NCBI GenBank assembly: GCA_016708825.1
Contig: JADJEZ010000023.1
Location: 62,001-126,000, forward strand
Reading direction: 5' to 3'
DNA: 64,000 nucleotides
Source of the DNA: Betaproteobacteria bacterium
Lineage (GTDB): Bacteria > Pseudomonadota > Gammaproteobacteria > Burkholderiales > Usitatibacteraceae
Shown: one piece after another, positions 1 through 8,915 of the stretch
Layout of the letters: the number at the start of each line of letters is the position of its first letter
Numbering within the stretch: position 1 is the stretch's first letter
Made by a program: the position numbers and the translations under genes
Notes under the pieces: generated by a model
Told to the model about the DNA's origin: nothing
What the model saw: the letters and a program-made list of their open reading frames with translations, nothing else
Databases searched by the model: none

Positions 1-1257
1 GCGCAGCAGCCCCGTGCCCGGCACGCCGAAGGCCTTCTCGAAGCTGTCGTTGGTGCCGTTGAGCGCGAGGTTCGCGTAGAACTCGCGCACGACCGTCACG
101 GCCTCCGCCGGCGCGCCGTGGGGAACCTGGCGCGAACTCGTCGCCGGCTCGAACTCCAGCCGGTGACAGGCCTGGCAGTCGCGGCGCATCGACACCGGCT
201 CGAAGCCGCGCCGCGAGGCGTCGGGGTGGTGGCAGGCGTCGCAGGCGAGCTTCACGCGCCCCTTGTCGGGGTGCTTCACGCCCGCCGGGTCGAGGTGGAC
301 GGCATGGGTGAATACCAGGTTCGAGGCTTCCTCGATGGGCACGCCCGACTGCCGCACGCGCCGCATTCCCTTGCCGGCGGGCAGCGTGAGGCGAAACGCC
401 GGGTGGTCCTTCGCGAAGTCCGAGGCGTTCTGGGATTGCGCGCCGTTGGCGCGCGAGCGCACGTCGCGGTGGCAATCGGCGCAGAAGCGGTCGTCGTCGC
501 GATGCGTGGTCTTCACGCCCTTGTGGTCGCGGTGGCACTCGGCGCAGCGCGTGCCGGCGAAGAGGGCCGCCGGCTTCAGGTCCTCGCCTACGTGGTGACC
601 GATCTTCGCGTGGCACTCCAGGCAGGCGCCGTCGCGAACCTGCTGGAACGCGACCTGGTGGCAAGCCTCGCATTTCAGTTCCACGGGCTGGTGCGCGAGG
701 ATCACCGGGCCCGGGTTCCAGAAGCGGTCGCTCGCCATCGCCATCGACGTGGGCTGCTGCCATGGCAGGTCCAGGATGCGCCCCGCCGGCAGGAGGAAGA
801 AGACGATCGCCACGAGGGCGAAGAGCGCGAGCGCCGTGGTGCGCTTGGGCAGGCGAAGCGAGGCGAGCGTGAGCTTGCCCGCGCGCGCGAGAAACTCGGG
901 CGCGACGTTCTCCGGCGGGCGCAGGAGCTCCACGGTGATCGCGCCGGAAAATCCCGCCGGCGTGGCGATGGCGGTGACCTTGTAGGGGCCGATGTCGACG
1001 GAGGTCCCCGGCGACAGGCGGACCGAGCGCACGGCCTTGCGCGTCGTGCTGGTCATCGTCCCCATCTCGCCCTCGGTGTAGACGGGCCCGTTGCGGTCGA
1101 CGATGAGTCCCTGGTTCAGCGCGATGCGCGGGTCCGCGAGCAGCACTTCGCTCGAGGCGTTGCGCCCGACGCGCACCCAGTCGGCGGTGACCTCCTTGCG
1201 AACCTGCACCGTGCGGCCGGCGCGGTTGCGGCTCTGCGAGATGACGAGGAGTTTCAA
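1..1257 (-). CDS. FHA-like / transmembrane / multiheme cytochrome c fusion protein (C-terminus off window)
   Basis: This gene reads leftward off the window edge, so only its first 419 codons are visible. A TTG start at 1257 follows a GGGAG ribosome site and lies 19 bases after the preceding cytochrome gene. Residues about 25-100 look like an FHA beta-sandwich (VRVGRN, later LLADPRIALNQG), but the usual Ser and His of the phosphothreonine pocket are missing. A single hydrophobic segment near residues 139-160 (ALFALVAIVFFLLPAG) is followed by a periplasmic part with six visible CxxCH haem sites: CEACH, CLECH, CAECH, CADCH, CDACH and CQACH. The c-haem count implies electron transfer in the periplasm. 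The partner is probably the adjacent b-type cytochrome. The specific acceptor or donor is unknown. Confidence 0.8.
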   Translation of the reverse strand, partial: MKLLVISQSRNRAGRTVQVRKEVTADWVRVGRNASSEVLLADPRIALNQGLIVDRNGPVYTEGEMGTMTSTTRKAVRSVRLSPGTSVDIGPYKVTAIATPAGFSGAITVELLRPPENVAPEFLARAGKLTLASLRLPKRTTALALFALVAIVFFLLPAGRILDLPWQQPTSMAMASDRFWNPGPVILAHQPVELKCEACHQVAFQQVRDGACLECHAKIGHHVGEDLKPAALFAGTRCAECHRDHKGVKTTHRDDDRFCADCHRDVRSRANGAQSQNASDFAKDHPAFRLTLPAGKGMRRVRQSGVPIEEASNLVFTHAVHLDPAGVKHPDKGRVKLACDACHHPDASRRGFEPVSMRRDCQACHRLEFEPATSSRQVPHGAPAEAVTVVREFYANLALNGTNDSFEKAFGVPGTGLLR

Positions 1258-1276
1258 GTCGGCTCCCGGAGGGCGG

Positions 1277-2110
1277 CTACCAGTAGAGGAACACGGAGAC
1301 CACGTGCGCCGAGAGGGCGGCGAGCAGCGCGATAGCGAGCGGCACGTGGAAGTAGAGCCAGAGGTCCAGCCGCGCCTTGAAGCGCAGGTCGCGGCGCGCC
1401 CGGCCGAGCAGTTCGTTCTTCTGCAGCAGCAGCGTGTAGACCTCGTGGTTCAGCTTCGCCGCCTCGCCGGTCAGGCGCTTGCCGATCTCGGGAAGCTCGC
1501 GCACCGCGGCGCCGGTGGGGCAGGAAGGGTCGCGACCGCTCACGATGCGCCCGACCGAGCCGCCGAGCCGCGTGTTGTCGAGCGAGGCATTCACCACCCG
1601 CAGGATCTGGTCCGGCAGGGAAAGCGCCTTGTCGCGGATCTCGCGATCGAGGTCCGCGATCTTCAGGACCATCGCGTCGAGCGTTTCGTCGCCGCGGTTG
1701 GCCGTCATCAGCCCCGGCACCGTGGCATAGAGGTACACGCCGTAGAAGCCGCTCGCCACGGTGGCCACCATCAGCACGTAGGCGAGCGTGTGCAGGTTCC
1801 AGCCCAGCTCGAACCCCGTGTGCAGCGTGGCGACGACCACGAGCGCAGTGCCCAGGTAGACGTGCGCCGAGAGCCAGCCCTGCACGGTGCCTGCGCGCGA
1901 GGCGTAGCGGCGCTTGCGCACGCCGAACCAGAGGAGCCACAGGATGAGCAGGGCGCCGATGCTGCCCAGGGTGTAGCCCAGCCAGGTGCCGCCGTAGGGC
2001 TTGAGGGGCGGCTCGTCCCAGAGGTAGACGCCGCCGGCGAGCACCGACAGCAACAGCGCCGCCTTGAACCAGCGGAAACGCGCGTACTCCAGAATCGACT
2101 GGTGTCGCAC
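1277..2110 (-). CDS. Membrane b-type cytochrome-like protein
   Basis: This 277-residue integral membrane protein starts at GTG 2110, seven bases after a strong GGGAGGGG ribosome site. It has about five hydrophobic segments: near the N-terminus (ALLLSVLAGGVYLW), residues 40-60, two in the middle (VYLGTALVVVATLHTGFE and YVLMVATVASGFYGVYLY), and one at the C-terminus (FHVPLAIALLAALSAHVVSV). Histidines sit within or beside the helices (AHVYLG, TLHTG, LHTLAY, FHVP, SAHVV), as expected for bis-His haem b ligation. A long soluble loop of about 100 residues separates the core from the last helix. It is the first gene of a two-gene unit with the FHA/multiheme protein. I infer a quinol- or cytoplasm-linked b/c electron conduit. 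No named family member is certain. Confidence 0.65.
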   Translation of the reverse strand: MRHQSILEYARFRWFKAALLLSVLAGGVYLWDEPPLKPYGGTWLGYTLGSIGALLILWLLWFGVRKRRYASRAGTVQGWLSAHVYLGTALVVVATLHTGFELGWNLHTLAYVLMVATVASGFYGVYLYATVPGLMTANRGDETLDAMVLKIADLDREIRDKALSLPDQILRVVNASLDNTRLGGSVGRIVSGRDPSCPTGAAVRELPEIGKRLTGEAAKLNHEVYTLLLQKNELLGRARRDLRFKARLDLWLYFHVPLAIALLAALSAHVVSVFLYW

Positions 2111-2235
2111 CGATGCCCCTCCCCGTCCCGCCTGATTATTCTTATGGACGCCCTTGCGAAAAGGCAACGGCGCGAAGCGTAGGCATTGTAGCCGCTCGTT
2201 GATGCTTCGCAAGCGGAATACTCGGCACGCTCCGG

Positions 2236-2241
2236 TATAAT
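2236..2241 (+). promoter_or_regulatory. Candidate -10 box upstream of the ccm operon
   Basis: A perfect TATAAT lies 35 bases before the ccmI start codon, in the divergent gap between the membrane cytochrome gene and ccmI. No convincing -35 hexamer is visible at the standard spacing, so the assignment rests on the -10 match and position alone. Confidence 0.4.
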
Positions 2242-2276
2242 CCGGCGTCGCGCTTCCTGCCGCCTCCCACCCCCCG

Positions 2277-3575
2277 ATGCTTACATTCTGGATTGCGGCC
2301 GCCCTGATGATCGTGGCGGCCCTGGCTTTCGTGCTCGTGCCCTTGCTGCGCCGCGGCGCGGCCTCCGGACCCACGGTCCGGGACGCGAATCTCGCGATAC
2401 TGCGCGGGCAGCGCCAGGAGATCGACGCCGACGTGGCGCTCGGATTGCTTCCGACGGATTCGCGCGAAACCGCCATCGCCGAGCTCGCGGCCCGCGCCGA
2501 CGAGGACCTCGCGGCCGCGGCCGACGCTCCCGAAGCGCAGGCACGCCGGCCGTGGGTGACGGCGGGGCTGCTCGTGCTGCTCGTTCCGGCGATCGCCGTC
2601 GGTTTCTACCTGTGGGTGGGAATACCGCAGGTGACGGACCCGAAGGTCCTTGCGGCCGCCGGCGCGGAGCCCGGCGACCACCAGATCGAGCAGATGGTCG
2701 CCGATCTCGAGGCGCGGATGAAGGCGAGGCCCGACGACGTGCAGGGCTGGATGCTCCTCGCGCGCTCGTTCGCCGCGACCAACAAGCCGCAAAAGGCGCT
2801 CGAAGCCTATGCCCACCTGGCGCGCATCGCCCCCCAGGATGCCTCCGTGCTCGCCGACTACGCCGACGCCCTCGCCCTTTCGCGCGGGCGAAACCTCGCG
2901 GGAGAGCCCACCGATCTGGTGATGCGCGCCCTGCAGGCCGATCCGCGGCACTCCAAGGCGCTCGCACTTGCCGGAACCGCGAAGCTGAACAGCGGCGATT
3001 TCGCGGCCTCGCTGGGCTTCTGGGAGCGGCTCCACGACGTGGTGCCGCCCGGGTCCGAGGATGCAACGGAAGTGCGCAACATCATCGAGGACGTGCGTGC
3101 GCGTGCCGCTGCCGCCGGCAAGCCCCTGCCCGCTTCCCGCGTGGCCGCGGCGCCGGCGCTCGGCCGGACGGCGCCTGCCGCTCCCGCGATCGCCGCCGTG
3201 CCTGGCGCGTCACCGAAGGCGGCGGTCGGAGGCAAGACGGTGTCCGGCATCGTGCGGCTCGCCCCCGCACTCGCCGGGAAGACCGCGCCCACCGACACGC
3301 TCTTCATCTACGCGCGGGCCGCGACCGGCTCGCGCATTCCGCTCGCGATCCTGCGCGGCGGAGCGGGCGAGTTGCCCAGGGCCTTCGAGCTCGACGACTC
3401 GATGGGCATGACGCCGGCAGCGCAGCTCTCCACCACGCCCTCGGTGATCATCGAGGCGCGCGTCTCCAAGGCCGGCGGAGCGGTGACGCAGCCGGGCGAT
3501 CTCGTCGGCACGAGCCAACCCGTGGCGCCGGGTGCGAAAGGCGTGGCCATCGTGATCGACCAGGTCGTTCCCTAG
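2277..3575 (+). CDS. ccmI: Cytochrome c-type biogenesis protein CcmI
   Basis: CcmI presents apocytochrome c to the haem ligation complex at the periplasmic face. The 432-residue product starts MLTFWIAAALMIVAALAF, a membrane anchor, followed by a basic RR stretch and a cytoplasmic loop. A second hydrophobic segment lies near residue 100 (GLLVLLVPAIAVGFYLWVG). A TPR region follows (about 145-280; GWMLLARSFAATNKPQKALEAY). A C-terminal beta-rich domain of the CycH type runs to the end. It is the first gene of a continuous ccmIABCDEFGH operon and lies seven bases before ccmA. The ccmI-first order is unlike that of E. coli, where the equivalent domain is part of CcmH. Confidence 0.92.
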   Translation: MLTFWIAAALMIVAALAFVLVPLLRRGAASGPTVRDANLAILRGQRQEIDADVALGLLPTDSRETAIAELAARADEDLAAAADAPEAQARRPWVTAGLLVLLVPAIAVGFYLWVGIPQVTDPKVLAAAGAEPGDHQIEQMVADLEARMKARPDDVQGWMLLARSFAATNKPQKALEAYAHLARIAPQDASVLADYADALALSRGRNLAGEPTDLVMRALQADPRHSKALALAGTAKLNSGDFAASLGFWERLHDVVPPGSEDATEVRNIIEDVRARAAAAGKPLPASRVAAAPALGRTAPAAPAIAAVPGASPKAAVGGKTVSGIVRLAPALAGKTAPTDTLFIYARAATGSRIPLAILRGGAGELPRAFELDDSMGMTPAAQLSTTPSVIIEARVSKAGGAVTQPGDLVGTSQPVAPGAKGVAIVIDQVVP

Positions 3576-3582
3576 GGCGCCG

Positions 3583-4230
3583 ATGACGGGAAAGCACCGC
3601 AGCGGCGAGCCGGACGTGCTGCAGGTCCGCGACCTCGCCTGCCGGCGCGGGCCCGCGCTGCTCTTCTCGAAGCTCGACTTCGAGGTGGCCGGCGGCGAGC
3701 TGCTCTGCGTGCGCGGCCCGAACGGCTGCGGAAAGACGACGCTGCTGCGTTGCGTGACCGGCCTCACGCGGCCCGACGAGGGAATCGTTTCCTGGCACGG
3801 AGAGTCCTCGCGGGTCGACCCCGAGCGGATGCGCGCCGCCATGGCTTATGCGGGCCACCTGCCCGGGCTCAAGGACGATCTCTCCGCCGAGGAGAACCTG
3901 GAATTCTCGCTGCGCCTGCGCGGCGCGCCCACCACCGCCGAGCAACGCCGCGATGCGCTCGCCGCCGTGGGCCTCGACAAGCGCCGCCGGCTGCCCGCCC
4001 GGCGCCTGTCCGCGGGGCAGCGCCGGCGGATCGGGCTTGCCCGCCTCGCGCTCGACCCGGCCGATCTGTGGGTGCTCGACGAGCCGCTCACCGCCCTGGA
4101 CGACGCGGGCCAGGCGCTCTTCGTCGAACTCCTCGATCGCCACCTGGCGCGGGCCGGCCTCGCGTTGGTCGCGACACACCACCGGCTCGCACCCACCTCC
4201 GGAGTGGTGCGCGAGCTTCGGCTCGCCTGA
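3583..4230 (+). CDS. ccmA: Cytochrome c biogenesis ABC exporter ATP-binding protein CcmA
   Basis: CcmA is the ATPase of the CcmABCD complex, which uses ATP hydrolysis to release holo-CcmE from CcmCD. The 215-residue protein has a Walker A motif (GPNGCGKTTLL) near residue 46, a short signature region (RLSAGQRRRIGLARL) near 140, Walker B with the catalytic Glu (LWVLDEPLTALDD) and a switch histidine (VATHHRL). Its length fits the family. Thirteen bases separate its stop from the proposed ccmB start. Confidence 0.95.
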   Translation: MTGKHRSGEPDVLQVRDLACRRGPALLFSKLDFEVAGGELLCVRGPNGCGKTTLLRCVTGLTRPDEGIVSWHGESSRVDPERMRAAMAYAGHLPGLKDDLSAEENLEFSLRLRGAPTTAEQRRDALAAVGLDKRRRLPARRLSAGQRRRIGLARLALDPADLWVLDEPLTALDDAGQALFVELLDRHLARAGLALVATHHRLAPTSGVVRELRLA

Positions 4231-4243
4231 GCTCGCGTCCGCG

Positions 4244-4954
4244 ATGATCGCCAACGCGCAGGCAGGCACACCGGTCGCGGGGTCTTTCGCAGGCGGCTTC
4301 TCCTGGGCGATGGCGCGGGACCTGCGCCTGGCCTGGCGGCACCCCGACGAGGCCGTGCTCACCGTGGCTTTCTTCGCGCTCGTCGCCTCCCTCTTCCCGC
4401 TCGGCATCGGTGCCGAGCCGCAACTGCTCACGCGCATCGGGCCGGGCGTGATCTGGGTCGGCGCGCTGCTCGCGGCGTTCCTCGCGCTGCCGGGACTCTT
4501 CGCGGCCGACTACGCGGACGGCTCCCTCGAGCAGATGACCCTTTCGCCGCACCCCGCGCTCGGCTGGGCCGCGGGCAAGATCGCAGCGCACTGGATCGTC
4601 TCGGGGCTGCCGCTCACGCTGCTCTCGCCCCTCATCGGGCTGCAGTACGGCCTCGCACCGGACACGCTCGCCGTCCAGGCGCTCTCGCTCGCCATCGGCA
4701 CGCCGGTGCTGTCGCTGCTCGGCGGGGCCTGCGCCGCGCTCGCACTCGGCGCGCGCGGCGGCGGCATGCTGCTCGCGCTCCTTGCGCTGCCGCTCTTCGT
4801 CCCCGTGCTCATCTTCGGCGCCGGAGCCTCCGAAGCCCAGGCCACGGGCCTGTCGGCCACTCCGCACCTTTCGCTCCTCGGCGCCGCGCTCATCGCGGCG
4901 CTGGTGGGGCTGCCCGCCGCGATTGGCATGGCGGTCCGGATCGCGGTGGATTGA
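4244..4954 (+). CDS. ccmB: Cytochrome c biogenesis ABC exporter permease CcmB
   Basis: CcmB is the six-helix membrane partner of CcmA. The family hallmark segments are present: LFPLGIGAEPQLLTRIGPGVIWV, read here as FPLGIGAEPQLL then PGVIWV, followed by DGSLEQM and AHWIVSGLPL. ATG 4244 gives 236 residues. ATG 4310 (MARDLRLAWRHP) aligns better with the usual CcmB N-terminus and would give about 214 residues, so the start is uncertain. It follows ccmA and precedes ccmC by 91 bases. Confidence 0.92.
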   Translation: MIANAQAGTPVAGSFAGGFSWAMARDLRLAWRHPDEAVLTVAFFALVASLFPLGIGAEPQLLTRIGPGVIWVGALLAAFLALPGLFAADYADGSLEQMTLSPHPALGWAAGKIAAHWIVSGLPLTLLSPLIGLQYGLAPDTLAVQALSLAIGTPVLSLLGGACAALALGARGGGMLLALLALPLFVPVLIFGAGASEAQATGLSATPHLSLLGAALIAALVGLPAAIGMAVRIAVD

Positions 4955-5045
4955 GCGCCGTGCCCGCCCGACGTTTTTGCGATCCCGCAACCGCTTGCCC
5001 CCCGTCCGGGCGATACTCCGGCTTCGGGAAATCCACGCCAAGCCC

Positions 5046-5771
5046 ATGAACTGGTTCTACTTCTCCTCGCCGTCGACCTTCTACACCCTCGCCGGGCGCC
5101 TGGCGCCCTGGTTCTTCATCCTGGCCGCGGCGCTGGCGGCCTGGGGGCTCTACCTGGGGCTCCTGGTCGCGCCCACGGACGCGCAGCAGGGTGCGGTGTA
5201 CCGCGTGATCTTCATCCACGTGCCCACCGCCTGGATGTCGATGTTCCTGTACTTCGTGATGGCCTGCTACTGCGGGCTCACGCTCGTCTTCAACACGCGG
5301 CTGTCGGCGATGATGGCCCGCGCGATCGCGCCCACCGGGGCGATGTTCACCTTCATCGCACTCTGGACCGGCGCGTTCTGGGGCCGCCCGACCTGGGGAA
5401 CCTACTGGGTATGGGACGCGCGGCTCACGTCGGAGCTGGTCCTGCTCTTCCTCTACTCCGGCTACATCGCGCTCTCCAACGCCTTCGAGGACCCGCGCCG
5501 CGGCGACCGGGCGGCGGCGCTCCTCGCGCTCATCGGCGTGGTGAACCTGCCGATCATCTACTTCTCGGTGCAGTGGTGGAACACCCTGCACCAGGGCTCG
5601 AGCGTGAGCTTCAAGGGCACCAGCATGCACGTGACCATGCTCACCGGCATGCTGGTGATGAGTGCCGCGGCCTGGATGTACGCCATCGGGGCGACGCTGG
5701 TGCGCGTGCGCTCGGTGATCCTCGAGCGCGAGCGGCGCGCACAGTGGGTCCGGGATGCGGGGGCGGCATGA
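5046..5771 (+). CDS. ccmC: Haem lyase/exporter subunit CcmC
   Basis: CcmC binds haem at the outer membrane face and loads it onto CcmE. The 241-residue protein has six hydrophobic segments. The tryptophan-rich WWD-type motif reads WGTYWVWDARLTSELVL, and conserved histidines lie at IHVPTAWMS and SMHVTML. The ATG follows a 91-base gap after ccmB. The stop overlaps the ccmD start (ATGA), which indicates translational coupling. Confidence 0.96.
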   Translation: MNWFYFSSPSTFYTLAGRLAPWFFILAAALAAWGLYLGLLVAPTDAQQGAVYRVIFIHVPTAWMSMFLYFVMACYCGLTLVFNTRLSAMMARAIAPTGAMFTFIALWTGAFWGRPTWGTYWVWDARLTSELVLLFLYSGYIALSNAFEDPRRGDRAAALLALIGVVNLPIIYFSVQWWNTLHQGSSVSFKGTSMHVTMLTGMLVMSAAAWMYAIGATLVRVRSVILERERRAQWVRDAGAA

Positions 5772-5950
5772 CGATCTGGTGGTCGAGCTGGGCGGATTTC
5801 TGGGCGATGGGCGGCCACGCGTTCTTCGTGTGGATGTCTTACGGGGCACTTCTCGTCGCCGTCGTGGTCGAAGTGGTCTTGTTGCAGGCCCGGCGCAAGC
5901 GTGCGCTCGCGGCCATCGAGGAGGAACGCGAACTTGAAGCCGAGAACTAA
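5768..5950 (+). CDS. ccmD: Haem exporter accessory protein CcmD
   Basis: This is a 60-residue single-pass membrane protein (MTIWWSSWADFWAMGGHAFF, then a VAVVVEVVLLQ segment and a basic tail RRKRA), matching the size and topology of CcmD. CcmD holds CcmE near CcmC and helps release holo-CcmE. Its start overlaps the ccmC stop, and its end overlaps the proposed TTG start of ccmE by 17 bases. Confidence 0.88.
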   Translation: MTIWWSSWADFWAMGGHAFFVWMSYGALLVAVVVEVVLLQARRKRALAAIEEERELEAEN

Positions 5951-6404
5951 ACGCGCGGTGGCCATCGTGGGCGGGCTCGCCGCGCTGGGCGTGGCCGCGG
6001 CACTGGTGCTGAACGCCTTCCAGTCGAACCTGGTGTTCTTCTTCACGCCCACGCAGGTGGCGAAGAAGGAAGTGCCGCAGGACCGCAACTTCCGCGTCGG
6101 CGGCCTGGTCGAGGGCGGCACCGTCGTGCGCCAGAAGGACGCGCTCACCGTGACCTTCAAGGTGACCGATGGGGCCGAGAGCGTGCCCGTCGTCTTCACC
6201 GGCATCCTTCCCGACCTCTTCAAGGAAGGCAAGGGTGTGGTGGCCGAGGGACGCGTCGGGCCCGACGGCACCTTCAAGGCGTCCCAGGTCCTCGCCAAGC
6301 ACGACGAGAACTACATGCCGCCGGAGGCCGCCGAGGCGCTCAAGCAGGCGGGGCACCCGATGGCGAAGGAGAACTTCGCGGGCCAGGGAGGGAGCGCGCG
6401 ATGA
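5934..6404 (+). CDS. ccmE: Cytochrome c maturation haem chaperone CcmE
   Basis: CcmE carries haem covalently on a histidine from CcmC to CcmF. The TTG at 5934 is chosen because GAGGAGG lies about nine bases upstream and because it yields the typical N-terminus KPRTKRAVAIVGG followed by a membrane anchor. The domain has the expected beta barrel, and the haem-attachment region reads LAKHDENYMPPE with the conserved His and Tyr. The product is 156 residues. Its stop overlaps the ccmF start. Confidence 0.92.
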   Translation: MKPRTKRAVAIVGGLAALGVAAALVLNAFQSNLVFFFTPTQVAKKEVPQDRNFRVGGLVEGGTVVRQKDALTVTFKVTDGAESVPVVFTGILPDLFKEGKGVVAEGRVGPDGTFKASQVLAKHDENYMPPEAAEALKQAGHPMAKENFAGQGGSAR

Positions 6405-8383
6405 TCCCCGAGATCGGGCAGTTCGCGCTCGTGCTGGCGCTCGCCCTTGCCTGCGCGCAAGCCTTCCTGCCGCTCGCCGGCACGGCCCTGGGCAAGCACG
6501 CCTGGACGGCGACGGCGAGGCCGGTGGCCGTGGGGCAGTTTCTCTTCGTGCTGCTCGCCTGGGCCGCGCTCGCCACGTCCTTCGTGAACAACGACTTCTC
6601 CGTGGCCAACGTGGCGCAGCACTCGAACCTGAGCCTGCCGGTCCACTACCGCTTCGCGGCCTCGTGGGGCTCCCACGAGGGCTCGATGCTCCTCTGGGCG
6701 CTGATGCTCGGAGGCTGGACCGCGGCGGTGGCACTCCTGTCCCGCCACCTGCCCGAGCGCATCGCCGCGCGCGTGATCGGGATCATGGGCCTCATCTCGA
6801 TCGGCTTCCTCCTGTTCATCCTCACGACGTCCAATCCGTTCGAGCGCCTGCTGCCTCCGGCCGCCGATGGGCGGGACCTGAACCCCCTGCTGCAGGATCC
6901 GGGCATGGTGATGCACCCGCCGCTGCTCTACATGGGCTACGTGGGATTCGCCGTGGCCTTCTCTTTCGCCATAGCGGCACTCCTGGAAGGGCGCCTCGAC
7001 AGCACCTGGGCGCGCTGGTCGCGACCCTGGACCACGGCGGCCTGGTGCTTCCTCACCATCGGCATCGCGCTGGGCAGCTGGTGGGCCTATTACGAACTCG
7101 GTTGGGGCGGCTGGTGGTTCTGGGATCCGGTCGAGAACGCCTCCTTCATGCCCTGGCTCGTGGGAACGGCGCTGATCCACTCGCTTGCGGTGACGGAGAA
7201 GCGTGGCGCCTTCAAGAGCTGGACGGTGCTGCTCGCGATCCTCGCCTTCTCGCTCTCGCTCCTCGGCACCTTCCTCGTGCGCTCAGGCGTCCTCACTTCC
7301 GTGCATGCGTTCGCGACGGACCCGAAACGCGGCGTCTTCATCCTGGGCTTCCTCGCGATCGTGGTCGGTGGCTCGCTGGCTCTCTTCGCCTGGCGCGCCC
7401 CGAAGGTGGGCCTGGGCGGGCAGTTCGCGGGGGTCTCGCGCGAGTCGTTCCTGCTCGCGAACAACGTCCTGCTCGTGATCGCGCTCGCGGCGGTGCTCCT
7501 CGGCACGCTCTACCCGCTGGTGGTCGATACGCTGAACCTCGGCAAGATCTCCGTGGGCCCTCCCTACTTCGACACCGTGTTCTTCCCGCTCATGGCCCCG
7601 GCCGTGTTCCTCATGGCGATCGGCCCCATGGTGAGCTGGAAGAAGGCGGCGCTTCCGGATCTCGCCACGCGCCTGAAGTGGGCGCTCGGCGTGGCGCTCG
7701 CCTGCGCGATCATCGTGCCGCTCGCCAAGGGCAAGTGGTCCGCGCTCGTGGCCCTCGGCCTCTTCCTCGCCTTCTGGGTGATCCTCGCGACCGCGGTCCA
7801 GTTCGGCACCCGCCTGCGCACGGCGCCGCAGGCGGGGCTCGCCGCGAAGCTGCGCGCGAATTCGGCGTCGTGGTACGGCATGCAGCTCGCCCACGTCGGT
7901 GTTGCCGCGTTCATCATCGGCGTGGCCATGGTGAAGGGCTTCGAGACCGAGCGCGACATCCGCATGGCGCCCGGCGACACGGTCGCCATCGCCGACTACG
8001 AGTTCAAGTTCACCGGCACGCGCGAGGTCCCCGGCCCCAACTACGGCGCGATGCAGGGCATCTTCGAGGTCCGGCGCGCCGGTTCGCCCGAGCTGCTGCT
8101 GAAGATGTATCCCGAGAAGCGCATCTACCACGCCTCCGGCCAGACGATGACCGAGGCCGACATCGACGCGAACCTCGCCGGCGACCTCTACGTGTCGCTC
8201 GGCGAGCAGGTCGACGGCAACGCCTGGGGAGTGCGCATCTACCACAAGCCCTTCGTCGACTGGATCTGGGGCGGATGCCTGCTGATGGCCCTGGGCGGCT
8301 TCCTCGCCATCGCGGACCGCCGCTACCGCCTCGCGAGACGCTCCGCCGCCGCGCCTGCCGGGGCGCTCGCCTCGGGAGACTAG
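6401..8383 (+). CDS. ccmF: Haem lyase CcmF
   Basis: CcmF ligates haem from CcmE to apocytochrome c at the periplasmic membrane face. The 660-residue protein is polytopic. It contains the WWD signature (GWGGWWFWDPVENASFMPW) near residue 240 and conserved histidines including MHPPLLYMGYVG and SVHAF. A large periplasmic C-terminal loop is followed by a last helix. Length and motif order are normal and there is no frameshift. Four bases overlap with ccmE, and ccmG starts five bases after its stop. Confidence 0.97.
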   Translation: MIPEIGQFALVLALALACAQAFLPLAGTALGKHAWTATARPVAVGQFLFVLLAWAALATSFVNNDFSVANVAQHSNLSLPVHYRFAASWGSHEGSMLLWALMLGGWTAAVALLSRHLPERIAARVIGIMGLISIGFLLFILTTSNPFERLLPPAADGRDLNPLLQDPGMVMHPPLLYMGYVGFAVAFSFAIAALLEGRLDSTWARWSRPWTTAAWCFLTIGIALGSWWAYYELGWGGWWFWDPVENASFMPWLVGTALIHSLAVTEKRGAFKSWTVLLAILAFSLSLLGTFLVRSGVLTSVHAFATDPKRGVFILGFLAIVVGGSLALFAWRAPKVGLGGQFAGVSRESFLLANNVLLVIALAAVLLGTLYPLVVDTLNLGKISVGPPYFDTVFFPLMAPAVFLMAIGPMVSWKKAALPDLATRLKWALGVALACAIIVPLAKGKWSALVALGLFLAFWVILATAVQFGTRLRTAPQAGLAAKLRANSASWYGMQLAHVGVAAFIIGVAMVKGFETERDIRMAPGDTVAIADYEFKFTGTREVPGPNYGAMQGIFEVRRAGSPELLLKMYPEKRIYHASGQTMTEADIDANLAGDLYVSLGEQVDGNAWGVRIYHKPFVDWIWGGCLLMALGGFLAIADRRYRLARRSAAAPAGALASGD

Positions 8384-8387
8384 CCGG

Positions 8388-8915
8388 GTGAAGCTCAAGT
8401 ACCTGGTACCGCTCGCGATCTTCGCGATCCTGTGCGTGTTCCTCGCGGTGGGCCTCACCCGGGATCCGCGCCAGGTTCCGTCCCCGTTCATCGGCAAGCC
8501 CGCGCCCGCGTTCACGCTCGCGAAGCTGCACGAACCGCAGGCGAGCTTCGGGCCCGAGCAGATGCGCGGCAAGGTGTGGCTCCTGAACGTCTGGGCGTCG
8601 TGGTGCGTTTCCTGCCGCATCGAGCACCCGGTGCTGAACGACATGAACCGCAAGGGCATCGTGCCGATCGTGGGCCTGAACTACAAGGACGCGCGCGCCG
8701 ACGCCACGAAGTGGCTCCAGCAGCACGGCGACCCGTACCAGTTCTCCGTCTGGGACATCGACGGCAAGGTGGGCATCGACTACGGCGTCTACGGCGCCCC
8801 GGAGACCTTCGTGATCGACAAGCAGGGAATCATCCGCTACAAGCAGATCGGCCCCATCACCCCCGAGGCTCTCGAGAAGACCATCCTTCCCCTCCTCGCG
8901 AAGCTGAACGCATGA
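8388..8915 (+). CDS. ccmG: Thiol:disulfide oxidoreductase CcmG/DsbE
   Basis: This membrane-anchored thioredoxin-fold protein keeps the CxxCH thiols of apocytochromes reduced. It starts at GTG 8388 (KLKYLVPLAIFAILCVFLAVG is the anchor). The active site reads NVWASWCVSCRIEHP, and the cis-proline region YGVYGAPETFVID is typical. It has 175 residues. The stop overlaps the ccmH start (ATGA). Confidence 0.95.
   Translation: MKLKYLVPLAIFAILCVFLAVGLTRDPRQVPSPFIGKPAPAFTLAKLHEPQASFGPEQMRGKVWLLNVWASWCVSCRIEHPVLNDMNRKGIVPIVGLNYKDARADATKWLQQHGDPYQFSVWDIDGKVGIDYGVYGAPETFVIDKQGIIRYKQIGPITPEALEKTILPLLAKLNA

Noticed and set aside
118..1335. Long plus-strand open frame of about 400 codons
   Set aside because: It is the complement of the minus-strand multiheme gene; its Arg/Ala/Gly-rich translation has no protein-like pattern, and the minus frame carries six CxxCH sites.
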